DNA of 64,000 nt from Tabrizicola sp. GTDB taxonomy: Bacteria > Pseudomonadota > Alphaproteobacteria > Rhodobacterales > Rhodobacteraceae. The position numbers and the translations under genes were made by a program. Location of the stretch: contig NZ_JAUXZE010000032.1 of assembly GCF_030694085.1 (NCBI RefSeq), forward strand, positions 86,536-150,535, in the 5' to 3' direction. Positions 51,899 to 60,175 of this stretch are shown here, in pieces. Within the stretch, counting starts at the first letter, position 1; each line of letters begins with the position of its first letter. The notes under the pieces are model-generated. The model was not told where the DNA came from, did not search any database, and saw nothing but the letters and a program-made list of their open reading frames with translations.

Positions 51899-53002
51899 AT
51901 GTATGCGCGCCCGCGCTTTAGTGACGAAGGCCAAGCCGACCCCGCCGCGGCACAGCCGGCGGGAATACTACAGGCCCCGATGCCCGAAACGAATTCTGAC
52001 CGCCCAGCCCGCGACTGGCTGACAACCCTCGCCCGCTACCGCGAGCCATCGACCCGCCGCAGCCTGTGGGAACTGGCCGCGACCCTGGTGCCGTTCCTGG
52101 CGCTTTGGGTCCTGGCCTGGATGGCGCTGTCCGTCAGCCCCTGGCTGGCTTTGGCACTTGCCATGCTGAACGGTGGGTTTCTGGTCCGCATCTTCATCAT
52201 CCAGCACGATTGCGGCCACGGCTCCTTTCTGAAGAACCGTATTGCGCAGGACTGGCTGGGTCGGGTGCTGGGTGTGCTGACGCTGACGCCCTATGCCGTC
52301 TGGCGGCGGACCCATTCGATCCACCATGCGCACCACGGCGATCTTGACGCCCGGGGGATCGGCGACGTGCTGACCCTGACCATCGACGAATACCGCGCGC
52401 GCGGGTGGTGGGGTCGGCTGATGTACCGGCTGTATCGCAACCCGGTCGTGCTGTTCATTCTTGGCCCCAGCTATCTGTTCTTGCTGCAAAACCGTCTGCC
52501 CTTCGGCCTGATGAATTCCGGCTGGCGCTACTGGACTTCTGCGATGGGCACCAATGCGATGATCGGCATCGCCGTGGGCCTGATCATCTGGTTCGGCGGC
52601 TTCTGGCCCGTGCTCCTGATCTACCTCCCCACCTCGCTGATCGCGGCGACGCTGGGGGTGTGGCTGTTCTACGTGCAGCACCAGTTCGAAGAAACGCATT
52701 GGTCAAAGGGCGAAGACTGGCAGCTGCACGACGCCGCGCTGGAGGGGTCGTCCCACTATATCCTGCCGCAGCCCCTGCGCTGGTTTTCCGGCAACATCGG
52801 CATCCACCACGTCCACCACCTCTATTCCCGCATCCCGTTCTACCGCCTGCCCGAGGTGATCCGCGACCACCAGACGCTCGCCGAAGCGCAGCGCCTGACG
52901 GTCCGCGAGAGCCTGCGGTCGGTGAACCTGCACCTGTGGGACACGGTTGAGGGCAAGCTGATGAGCTTCAAGGAAGCCCGTCGCCGGTACGGGGTGGCGT
53001 AG
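51899..53002 (+). CDS. Fatty acid desaturase-family membrane enzyme
   Basis: Di-iron membrane desaturase/hydroxylase of 367 residues. The three histidine boxes are present: HDCGHGS, HSIHHAHHG and HHVHHLYSR, separated by hydrophobic segments. These enzymes introduce double bonds or hydroxyls into acyl lipids or related chains. The ATG at 51899 has GGAG eight bases upstream; an ATG at 51980 (MPETNSD) is an alternative without a ribosome site. It sits inside the taurine locus between tauR and tpa but has no evident link to it. Confidence 0.88.
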   Translation: MYARPRFSDEGQADPAAAQPAGILQAPMPETNSDRPARDWLTTLARYREPSTRRSLWELAATLVPFLALWVLAWMALSVSPWLALALAMLNGGFLVRIFIIQHDCGHGSFLKNRIAQDWLGRVLGVLTLTPYAVWRRTHSIHHAHHGDLDARGIGDVLTLTIDEYRARGWWGRLMYRLYRNPVVLFILGPSYLFLLQNRLPFGLMNSGWRYWTSAMGTNAMIGIAVGLIIWFGGFWPVLLIYLPTSLIAATLGVWLFYVQHQFEETHWSKGEDWQLHDAALEGSSHYILPQPLRWFSGNIGIHHVHHLYSRIPFYRLPEVIRDHQTLAEAQRLTVRESLRSVNLHLWDTVEGKLMSFKEARRRYGVA

Positions 53003-53012
53003 GCCTGCCTGC

Positions 53013-53035
53013 GTAGGGTGCGCTACAGCGCACCT
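53013..53035 (+). repeat. REP-like hairpin GTAGGGTGCGC...GCGCACC
   Basis: GTAGGGTGCGCTACAGCGCACCT, a member of the hairpin family seen at 11303 and 11417, placed ten bases after the desaturase stop where it may also act as a transcript end. The accessory stretch 53003-53290 contains no gene I can support. Confidence 0.5.
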
Positions 53036-53150
53036 ATCTTGAAACCACATAGGGCAGAGCCCGACCGTCGGGTGGGCGAGCGACGACTGAGTTGGGCGCT
53101 TTATGGTGCCAAGTACATCTGACGTGGTTCTTGCAGGCTGACGCTGCAAA

Positions 53151-53178
53151 GCGCCCGCCCGAGGGGGCGGTCGGGCGC
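53151..53178. repeat. GC-rich extragenic palindrome
   Basis: Arms GCGCCCG and CGGGCGC surround a pyrimidine/purine-imbalanced core (CCCGAGGGGGCGGT). It resembles interspersed GC-rich palindromes common between genes in Rhodobacterales; only one clear copy in the window. Confidence 0.4.
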
Positions 53179-53290
53179 TGCCCGGCGGGCTTTGCCCTTG
53201 ATTCCGGGCAAGTGAGTAGGCAGTTTTGAGCGGCATCTGACTTGGTGCCCACCAAGTCGAAGAATAGTATTCCCGACGCGAGGGTAGCCC

Positions 53291-53741
53291 GTGATTTCCG
53301 TTAAAGTTGCAGTCTTGGCGATACTATTTGTGGTCACCGGTGGTGCAGTGTTCTCGGATTGGTTCCGCCGAAACAAAGCGCTAGCCGCTTGTGCTGGGAT
53401 AGTCGCAATTGTCGGTTCGTACTCTCTTTGTAGGAATTCTAGAGGACCTGCGCGATGAAGCGACAAAGGTAGAGACAAACTTTACAGAGGATCAAGTGCG
53501 GGCCGCTGCCGTTAATTTTCTACTTGGAGACCCGTATGGGCGTACGGACGAAGAGGTACATCATAACATCGCCAGCATCGAGTATTTTCAAAAGGGACTT
53601 TGCGGATTTGGGCCAAACTGGGTCGTTACCGTGTTTGTGCCTCAAGGTGATGAGCTGAATAATCAATCCATTAAGGGAACGTTGCACTTCGATGACGTCA
53701 ACGGGCAGTTCGCCTGTTGGAATCTTCCATTCCTAGACTGA
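53291..53741 (+). pseudogene. Frameshifted gene: membrane anchor plus unknown soluble domain
   Basis: A GTG at 53291 opens a frame coding two hydrophobic helices (VAVLAILFVVTGGAVF and LAACAGIVAIVGSYSL) that stops at 53456. A second frame, overlapping from about 53409 to 53741, codes a 100-residue soluble part (ILEDLRDEATKVETNF onwards, ending WNLPFLD). Removing one base in CTTTGTAG near 53427 would join them into one protein, so this is probably a single gene with a one-base frameshift, or a sequencing error. Its base composition is AT-richer than its surroundings. Family not recognised. Confidence 0.5.
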
Positions 53742-53813
53742 TCTATTCGTAAACAATGGCAAAAAGGGCGCCCCTCCCGGGACACCCCCTCAACCCGCAA
53801 ACGGCCTCAGCCC

Positions 53814-55196
53814 CTACCCGAACACCCGCGTCAGCGCGCCATCAATCGCCGTGGTGATCTCGTCGATATCATCCTTCGTCGCGATCAGCGCGGGGCTCAG
53901 GCACAGCGTGTTGTTCAGACCCGGCAGGCTTCGGTTCGTGGCGCCGATGATCACCCCCTGCGCCATGCAGTCTGCGACGACGGCCTGGACCTGCTTCTCG
54001 TCCGCAGGCTCCTTCGTCGCACGGTTCGCCACCAGCTCTGCCCCGAGGAACAACCCCTTGCCACGGACGTCGCCGATGACCTTGTGCTTGTCCATCAGCG
54101 CCGCGAGGTTCCCCAGGCAGTACTCGCCCATCGCGAGGGTGTTGGCCAGAAGCCCCTCGTCCTCGATGATCCGCATGTTCTCCAGCGCTGCGGCCGGGCC
54201 GCTGGTGCAGCCGCCAAAGGTCGAGATGTCGCGGAAATAGCTCAGCGGGTCCGAGGGATCGTCCTTGAACATCTCGAAGACGGCTTCGGTGGTCACGGTG
54301 CAGGAAATCGCGGCGTAGCCAGAGGCGACGCCTTTGGCCATCGTCACGAAGTCCGGCTTGATGCCGTAGTGCTGGTAGCCGAACCAGGTGCCGGTGCGGC
54401 CCACGCCGCAGACAACCTCGTCAATCGCCAGCAGGATGTTGTATTTCTTGCAGATTTCCTGCACGCGGTCCCAATAGCCCTGGGGCGGGACGATGACGCC
54501 GCCGCCTGCCGTTACCGGCTCCAGGATCAGGCAGCCGACCGAATCCGCGCCTTCCCGCAGGATCACTTCCTCGATGGCATCAGCCGCGCGCTCGCCGTAG
54601 TTTTCCACCTCCCACTGCTTGCGGTATTCCAGGCAATGTGGCACGCGGACAAAGCCGTCCGGGAACGGCCCATACTGCATGGCGCGCTGGTCCTGTCCGG
54701 CGCTGGCCAGGGCGGCGATGGTCGTCCCGTGATAGTCGCGGTCGCGGTACAGGATCTTCCACTTCTTGCCGCCGTGGTGACGATGCGCGATCTGGCGCAC
54801 CATCTTGTAGACCTTCTCGTTCGCCTCGGACCCCGAGTTCGAATAGTAGACCCGGGTCATGCCCGGCATCTTCTCGATCAGCCGCTTGGAGAAGACCGCA
54901 CCGGGGATCGAACCTGCCGACCCGGCGAAATAGTTCAGCTTGATCAACTGGTCGCGGACCGCGTTGGCGATGCTTTCGCGGCCATAGCCCACGTTCACGG
55001 TCCAGACCCCGCCAGACACGGCGTCGATATGCTCCTTGCCCTTGGCATCCCAGACCCGCATCCCCTTGCCCTCGACGATGACGCGGGGATCGACGCCCGT
55101 GTCATACTGCTTGTGCTGCGAGAGGTGGTGCCAGACATGGGCGCGGTCGGCTTCGACCACTTGCCCGATGTCGTTCAATCCTGCGAAGCCTTCCAT
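53814..55196 (-). CDS. tpa: Taurine-pyruvate aminotransferase
   Basis: Class III PLP aminotransferase of 460 residues that transfers the amino group of taurine to pyruvate, giving sulfoacetaldehyde and alanine. The PLP lysine is in FVTMAKGVASGYAAI, the phosphate-binding region SNSGSEANEKVYK, and the aspartate in LAIDEVVCGVGRTG. The protein resembles Tpa of Rhodobacteraceae and Bilophila more than omega-amino acid transaminases. Its product feeds Xsc. It is a monocistronic minus-strand gene about 3.7 kb from the start of the xsc operon, with two TauR-like repeats in its promoter. Confidence 0.88.
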   Translation of the reverse strand: MEGFAGLNDIGQVVEADRAHVWHHLSQHKQYDTGVDPRVIVEGKGMRVWDAKGKEHIDAVSGGVWTVNVGYGRESIANAVRDQLIKLNYFAGSAGSIPGAVFSKRLIEKMPGMTRVYYSNSGSEANEKVYKMVRQIAHRHHGGKKWKILYRDRDYHGTTIAALASAGQDQRAMQYGPFPDGFVRVPHCLEYRKQWEVENYGERAADAIEEVILREGADSVGCLILEPVTAGGGVIVPPQGYWDRVQEICKKYNILLAIDEVVCGVGRTGTWFGYQHYGIKPDFVTMAKGVASGYAAISCTVTTEAVFEMFKDDPSDPLSYFRDISTFGGCTSGPAAALENMRIIEDEGLLANTLAMGEYCLGNLAALMDKHKVIGDVRGKGLFLGAELVANRATKEPADEKQVQAVVADCMAQGVIIGATNRSLPGLNNTLCLSPALIATKDDIDEITTAIDGALTRVFG

Positions 55197-55254
55197 GGGG
55201 CCGTCCTTTCGAATACGTTTCGCGCGGCATCATCAGGGAAACGGCGGCCTGCCC

Positions 55255-55287
55255 TTAGGACCAGACACCTGCCGCTGATAGGACCAG
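55255..55287 (-). promoter_or_regulatory. Two direct repeats resembling TauR sites, upstream of tpa
   Basis: On the minus strand CTGGTCCTAT (55278-55287) and CTGGTCCTAA (55255-55264) are in the same orientation with centres 23 bp apart, about two helical turns. They lie 59-91 bp upstream of the tpa start, where an activator should bind. From memory, the R. capsulatus TauR consensus is CTGGACYTAA, differing at one position. Confidence 0.6.
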
Positions 55288-56301
55288 TCAGACCCGATAA
55301 TACGCGCGGTACCAATCTACAAAGCGGCCAAGGCCGGTGGCAAGGTCCGTCTCGGGCTTGAAGCCGGTCAATCGCTCCAAGAGCGAGCAGTCGGCCCAGG
55401 TCGCAGGCACATCACCGGGCTGCATCGGCAGGAAGTTGCAGATCGCCTTGCGGTCGAGAAGGGTTTCCAGCGTCCCGATGAACTCCATCAGGTGAATCTT
55501 GTCGCTGTTTCCAACATTGACGATCCGGTGGGGTGCCACGGGGCTTAGGCTGTCGCCTTCCACCAGCGTCCCCCGAGCAGAGGGAAGCGGCGGAGCCAGC
55601 GGGATCAGGCGGCCCACGCCTTCGACCAGGTCCTCGACCGCCGTGAAGTCACGCCAAAGCTCGCCGTGGTTGTAGACGTCGATGGCTTCGCCTTGCAGGA
55701 TCGCACGCGCGAATTTGAAATAGGCCAGGTCCGGGCGACCCCATTCGCCGTAGACAGTGAAGAAGCGAAACAGCGTGACCGGCAGATCCCAGAGATGGGC
55801 GTAGGAATGTGACAGCGCCTCGACCGCCTTCTTGGTAGCGGCGTAGACGGTCAGCGGATGGTCCGTGCGGTCGGTCTCGCGGAACGGCATTTCGACATTG
55901 GCACCATAGACCGATGAGGTGGAGGCGATCAGCATGTGCTTGACGCGGCACCGCTTCGCCAGCTCCAACACATTGAAACTGCCGGTGAAATTGGTCTCGA
56001 TGTAGGACCGGGGATGCGTGAGGCTGTAGCGGACCCCAGCCTGGGCGGCAAGGTGGATGATGACGTCGGGCGCGAAGTCGGCACCGATGCGGTCCAGCGT
56101 CGCCACATCTTCGACCATCGCTTCGGTCGCGGTGAACCCTGGCAACGCCTTCAGGATCGCATGGCGCTTTTCCTTCAGCGTGATGTCATAATAGGCCGTC
56201 ATCCCGTCGTAGCCGTGCACGTGGTGGCCAGCCGCCAGAAGGTGCCGCGCCAGGTGGAAGCCGATGAAACCCGCGCTTCCGGTGATTAGGATTTTCTGCA
56301 C
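55288..56301 (-). CDS. NAD-dependent sugar-nucleotide epimerase (UDP-glucuronate 4-epimerase-like)
   Basis: Extended SDR of 337 residues. The Rossmann Gly motif is ILITGSAGFIGFHLA at the N-terminus; the catalytic pair is in TVYAATKKAVE; and FFTVYGEWGRPDLAYFKF is characteristic of UDP-glucuronate 4-epimerases that supply UDP-galacturonate for surface polysaccharides. A GTG at 56301 is the chosen start because it begins directly at the fold; the open frame continues upstream through a tRNA gene. Its stop lies one base beyond the second TauR-like repeat. Confidence 0.87.
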   Translation of the reverse strand: MQKILITGSAGFIGFHLARHLLAAGHHVHGYDGMTAYYDITLKEKRHAILKALPGFTATEAMVEDVATLDRIGADFAPDVIIHLAAQAGVRYSLTHPRSYIETNFTGSFNVLELAKRCRVKHMLIASTSSVYGANVEMPFRETDRTDHPLTVYAATKKAVEALSHSYAHLWDLPVTLFRFFTVYGEWGRPDLAYFKFARAILQGEAIDVYNHGELWRDFTAVEDLVEGVGRLIPLAPPLPSARGTLVEGDSLSPVAPHRIVNVGNSDKIHLMEFIGTLETLLDRKAICNFLPMQPGDVPATWADCSLLERLTGFKPETDLATGLGRFVDWYRAYYRV

Positions 56302-56429
56302 GCCGCCCTGCACCCCGCCAGATTGCGGCGGACAATCACCGTGGCCCACCCCCAAGTCAAGCCTGCGACCGGGACGGAGGACCCCCTTGCAGCCGCCCGC
56401 CCGATCCGCTATCCCTCCCCCACCTTCGC

Positions 56430-56503
56430 GGCGGGTTGGCGGAGAGGTTACGCACCGGATTGCAAATCCGTGAAGACCGGTTCGATTCCGGTACCCGCCT
56501 CCA
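56430..56503 (+). tRNA. tRNA-Cys (GCA)
   Basis: 74 nt cloverleaf from GGCGGGTTGGCGGAGAGG, anticodon loop ATTGCAA (anticodon GCA), T-loop GGTTCGATTCC, acceptor ACCCGCC and encoded CCA. Divergent from the epimerase gene. Confidence 0.96.
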
Positions 56504-56583
56504 CTTCCCCTGATCGCGCCGCAAGGATTGCCTGCCTGCCACGGTGGCGGCAACTTGTTGAGCAATTGCAGAAAAACGCGTGA

Positions 56584-56603
56584 AGCCCGCGATGCTGCGG
56601 GCT
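56584..56603 (+). terminator. Stem-loop downstream of tRNA-Cys
   Basis: AGCCCGC-GATGCT-GCGGGCT, perfect 7 bp stem about 80 bp after the tRNA. No T-run follows; TATAGT just after could instead be a -10 element for the next gene. Role uncertain. Confidence 0.35.
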
Positions 56604-56710
56604 ATAGTGCTGCAAGTCGGAAGAACGGCGCCGGATAAACGGGCGATCCGACCGGGGGCGCAGGGTGCGTCCACGCAAGGGTCGCAGAGGCGTAAAAGCT
56701 GGAGGCAGCA

Positions 56711-58576
56711 GTGGTCGGCAAATTCCTTTTGGGCATGGTTTCGGGTGGCCTTGTGGTATCGGGTGGCCTTGTCATCGCGTCGGCGCTGTTCCCGGTCGTA
56801 CCGGCCAACGACAATGCCCCCGCAGCGGTGGCAGAACCGATAGCGGCGCCCTCGACGGTCGATGCCGGTCCGGCTGTCGCCGAGGACGACGAGCCCGCCT
56901 TGGCCCCCAGCGTTGAACCGGAACCGCAAGCCGGGCCGGAAAGCGCCGAAGTCGAGCCGCCCGAACCTGCGACCGAAGTCGCGGCAGAGCCCGAGATTGC
57001 CGCCACCGCGCCGCCCGTGACCATCGACGCGGCACCCGCCGTCGACACCAGCGCCGTGGCACCCGCAGCTGTGATCGCCGAAGTGGCCGAGCCGGTTGCC
57101 CCGGCGGCTGCAGAAGTCGCTACGCCCCAGACCCTGGCCGAGCCATCGAAACCCGCCGCGACCGTCGCCGATGCGGCGGCAGAGGCCCCCGAAGCGCCCG
57201 CCGAGGCCCAGCTTGCAGAGGCTGCGACAGCGGCGGCAGACGTGGCGGTGCCCGAACTGACGAGCGAACCCGCTCCCAACCCAGTGCCCGCCGAAGCCGC
57301 GCCCGAAGCTGCGCCGACAGATGCTGCGCCGACCGAAACATCGACAGCGGAACCTGTCCCGGCTGAATCTGAAGCGGCCGCAGAAACCGTTCTTGCGGAA
57401 CCGGCCGAGACGGAAGCCGTGGCAGAACCCAACGCGCCGCAAACCGCGCTTGTCGAAGCTGCTCCCGGCGCCGACCCTGTCCCTACGGACGAATCTGTGG
57501 TCCAGGACACTCCCGCCGCAAGCGAGGAAACCCTCACTGCAGAGCTTGCACCTGAACCCGAGGTTCCAGTCTCGGAGGCTCCTGCCACCGAGACGATGCC
57601 CGCCGAAAAGCCAGCCGAACTGATGCCAGCCGAACCGGCGGCGACAGATGAAACGGTGCCGGCAGAAGCGTTGCCCGCCCCGGAAACCGATGCAGACCCG
57701 ACCGATCCTGCGGTGGGGGCGACGGAACCGGCCATGCCGGGCAACCGGCCTGCGCCGCTTCCGGGCGAGACCCCCGAAGCCGAGGCGGAAGCCCGCAGTT
57801 CTACCTTCAAGCCCGCCCCCGGCCTGCCCCGCGCCAGCGGGACGGGTGAGGCGCCCACTCCAGATCCGGCAGCAACCGACCCGGCTGCGGCACCGATCGA
57901 CCCGCGCCCGCTGGCGCAGTTCGCCGCGACCTTCGACAATCCCGAGGCCAAGCCCCCCTTCGCCATCGTGCTGATCGATGACGGCAGCCCCGACCTGGAC
58001 CGCGCGACCCTTGCCGCCCTGCCCTTCCCGGTCAGCTTTGCGCTGAACCCCCTGGACCCCGCCTCGGCCCAGCACGCCGCGACCTATCGCGCGGCGGGCA
58101 AGGAAGTGGTGATGCTGGTGACCGGCATCGCCGAGGGCGCGATGCCTGCCGATGTCGAGGTGGCGTTCCAGTCGATGGAACAGGGCCTGCCCGAAGCCGT
58201 GGCCGTGATGGACTTGCCGGTTCCCAGCTTCCAGAACCGCCGCCCGCTGGCCGCGACGGTGGTGCCTATCCTGAAGGCGCAGGGAAGGGGTCTCTTGACC
58301 TGGGACGCTGGCCTCAACGCCGCCGATCAGGTCGCCCGGCGCGAGGATCTTGAAGCCGCCGTGATCTTCCGCGACATCGGCTCGACCGGGGCGGACGCCG
58401 CAGCGATCCGCCGACTGCTGGACCGGGCCGTCTTCAAGGCCGGCCAGGAAGGTCGGGTCAGCGTGGTGGGAAATGTCGATCCGGCGACGGTGGCAGCCCT
58501 TCTGGAATGGACGGTCGAGGGCAAGGCTGCCACCGTGGCGCTGGCCCCGGTGACGGCGGTTCTTGCGGTCGAGTGA
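56711..58576 (+). CDS. Divergent polysaccharide deacetylase with long disordered linker
   Basis: A 621-residue protein in three parts. An N-terminal membrane helix (LLGMVSGGLVVSGGLVIASA) anchors it. Residues ~35-390 are an extreme Ala/Pro/Glu-rich, almost repeat-like linker of runs such as AEPAETEAVAEPNAPQ. The C-terminal ~230 residues form the divergent polysaccharide deacetylase (DUF610/YibQ-like) domain with IVLIDDGSPDLDRATLAAL and VMDLPVPSFQNRR. GTG start follows GGAGG. Likely periplasmic and envelope-directed; the catalytic role of this family is unproved. The strand-opposite long open frame is a composition artefact. Confidence 0.82.
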   Translation: MVGKFLLGMVSGGLVVSGGLVIASALFPVVPANDNAPAAVAEPIAAPSTVDAGPAVAEDDEPALAPSVEPEPQAGPESAEVEPPEPATEVAAEPEIAATAPPVTIDAAPAVDTSAVAPAAVIAEVAEPVAPAAAEVATPQTLAEPSKPAATVADAAAEAPEAPAEAQLAEAATAAADVAVPELTSEPAPNPVPAEAAPEAAPTDAAPTETSTAEPVPAESEAAAETVLAEPAETEAVAEPNAPQTALVEAAPGADPVPTDESVVQDTPAASEETLTAELAPEPEVPVSEAPATETMPAEKPAELMPAEPAATDETVPAEALPAPETDADPTDPAVGATEPAMPGNRPAPLPGETPEAEAEARSSTFKPAPGLPRASGTGEAPTPDPAATDPAAAPIDPRPLAQFAATFDNPEAKPPFAIVLIDDGSPDLDRATLAALPFPVSFALNPLDPASAQHAATYRAAGKEVVMLVTGIAEGAMPADVEVAFQSMEQGLPEAVAVMDLPVPSFQNRRPLAATVVPILKAQGRGLLTWDAGLNAADQVARREDLEAAVIFRDIGSTGADAAAIRRLLDRAVFKAGQEGRVSVVGNVDPATVAALLEWTVEGKAATVALAPVTAVLAVE

Positions 58577-58594
58577 CGCGCGGCCCAGGGGGCT

Positions 58595-58661
58595 GCTCGT
58601 CGATGACTTCGTCACTCCTCGCGGGGCAACCCCGACGAGGAGACGACGTCGAACGAGGAGG
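58595..58661 (+). repeat. Interspersed palindromic repeat, copy 5 of 6
   Basis: GCTCGTCGATGACTTCGTC, CTCCTCGCGGGG, CGACGAGGAGACGACG, CGAACGAGGAGG. Fills the gap between the convergent deacetylase and trpE genes, as copy 1 does between lysR and ispG. Confidence 0.8.
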
Positions 58662-58666
58662 TCCGC

Positions 58667-60175
58667 TTAGGTGTTGCCGCGTCCGGCAAAACGGCCCGCA
58701 TCTTCGGCCGCGCGGCGCAGGGCATTGGATTTATTGACAGTTTCCTGGTATTCTGCTTCCGGGTCGCTGTCGTAGACCACGCCTCCGCCCGCCTGGATGT
58801 AAAGTTGGCCGTCCTTTACCACCGCCGTCCGCAGCGCGATGCAGAAGTCCATCTCGCCATTGGCTGCGAAATAGCCGACGCCGCCGCCGTAGATGCCACG
58901 CTTTTCGGGTTCCAGTTCGTCAATGATCTCCATCGCCCGGACCTTCGGCGCGCCGGACACCGTGCCTGCGGGCAGTCCCGCCAGCAGCGCCGACAGCGCG
59001 TCCTCGCCTTCCGCAATCTCGCCCACCACGTTCGACACGATGTGCATGACGTGGCTGTAGCGTTCGATGATGAAGGTCTCGGTCGGGCGGACCGTGCCGA
59101 CCTTGGCCACCCGGCCCACATCGTTGCGGCCAAGGTCCAGCAGCATCAGATGCTCGGCCCGTTCCTTGGGGTCGGCCAACAGGTCCAGTTCCAGCGCCCT
59201 GTCCTCTTCGGGAGTTGCCCCCCGCTTGCGGGTCCCGGCGATGGGACGGACAGTGATTTCGCCGTCGCGGAGGCGCACCAGGATCTCGGGCGAAGCGCCA
59301 ACCACCTGGAAGCCGCCAAAGTTGAAGAAGAACATGAAGGGCGACGGATTGGTCCGCCGCAGGCTGCGATACAGCGCGAAGGGCGGCAGTTCGAACCGCT
59401 GCGACCAGCGCTGCGACGGCACCACCTGGAAGATGTCACCCGCGCGGATGTAGTCCTTGGCTTTCTCGACCGCTGCCTTGTAGCCGTCATGCGTGAAGTT
59501 TGATGTTGCTTCGCCGACCGGGGCCGTCTCGCCCAGGTCCCTCGCGGCCGAGGGCGCCCGGTCCAGGTCACGCAGCGCGTCCATCACCCGTTCCGCGGCC
59601 TGCGCGTATGCCGCCCGCGCTGAAAGACCACCGGCGACCCAGGCCGGAGCGACCACCGTTACTTCACCCTTCACCCCGTCCAGCACCGCGATGACCGATG
59701 GGCGGATGAGTTCGGCATCCGGCAGGCCCAGGGGATCGGGGTTCACGTCTGGCAAGTGTTCCGCCAGCCGGATCATGTCATAGCCGAGATAGCCGAAAAG
59801 CCCCGCCGACACCGCCGGCAGTCCCTCGGGCATCGCGATGCGACATTCGGCCAGAAGATCGCGCAGCGTCTGCAAGGGGTGGCCGGCAAGGTCGGAGAAC
59901 GACTGCCGGTCAAAGCGCGCCTCGCGGTTGATCCGGCTTTTGTCACCGTGGCATTGCCAGACCAGGTCCGGCTTCATGCCCACGATGGAATAGCGCCCCC
60001 GAACCTCGCCGCCGGTGACCGATTCCAGCATGAAGGTATCGGCGCGGGCATCGCCCAGCTTCAGCATCAGGCTGACCGGAGTATCCAGGTCCGCCGCCAG
60101 CCGGGCCCAGACGATCTGGTTCCTGCCTTGGGTCCAACCCGCCTCGAACTCGGCAAAACTGGGCGAAAGCTGCAT
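58667..60175 (-). CDS. trpE: Anthranilate synthase component I
   Basis: Converts chorismate and glutamine (with TrpG) to anthranilate, the first committed step of tryptophan synthesis. The 502-residue protein has the N-terminal feedback motif MLESVTGGE and the chorismate-binding motifs GTRKRG, LLDLGRNDVGR and AGTVSGAPKVRAME. The ATG overlaps the stop of ppiD, a coupling seen in several Rhodobacterales. trpG is not in the window. No leader peptide or attenuator is possible at this overlapping start. Confidence 0.95.
   Translation of the reverse strand: MQLSPSFAEFEAGWTQGRNQIVWARLAADLDTPVSLMLKLGDARADTFMLESVTGGEVRGRYSIVGMKPDLVWQCHGDKSRINREARFDRQSFSDLAGHPLQTLRDLLAECRIAMPEGLPAVSAGLFGYLGYDMIRLAEHLPDVNPDPLGLPDAELIRPSVIAVLDGVKGEVTVVAPAWVAGGLSARAAYAQAAERVMDALRDLDRAPSAARDLGETAPVGEATSNFTHDGYKAAVEKAKDYIRAGDIFQVVPSQRWSQRFELPPFALYRSLRRTNPSPFMFFFNFGGFQVVGASPEILVRLRDGEITVRPIAGTRKRGATPEEDRALELDLLADPKERAEHLMLLDLGRNDVGRVAKVGTVRPTETFIIERYSHVMHIVSNVVGEIAEGEDALSALLAGLPAGTVSGAPKVRAMEIIDELEPEKRGIYGGGVGYFAANGEMDFCIALRTAVVKDGQLYIQAGGGVVYDSDPEAEYQETVNKSNALRRAAEDAGRFAGRGNT

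Noticed and set aside
53034..53478. Two minus-strand open frames in the accessory region at 53 kb
   Set aside because: They read through REP palindromes, lack ribosome binding sites and show no recognisable domain.
56357..58615. 752-codon antisense frame over the deacetylase, Gly/Arg/Cys-rich
   Set aside because: It mirrors the Ala/Pro/Glu linker codons and continues across a tRNA gene; no plausible protein.
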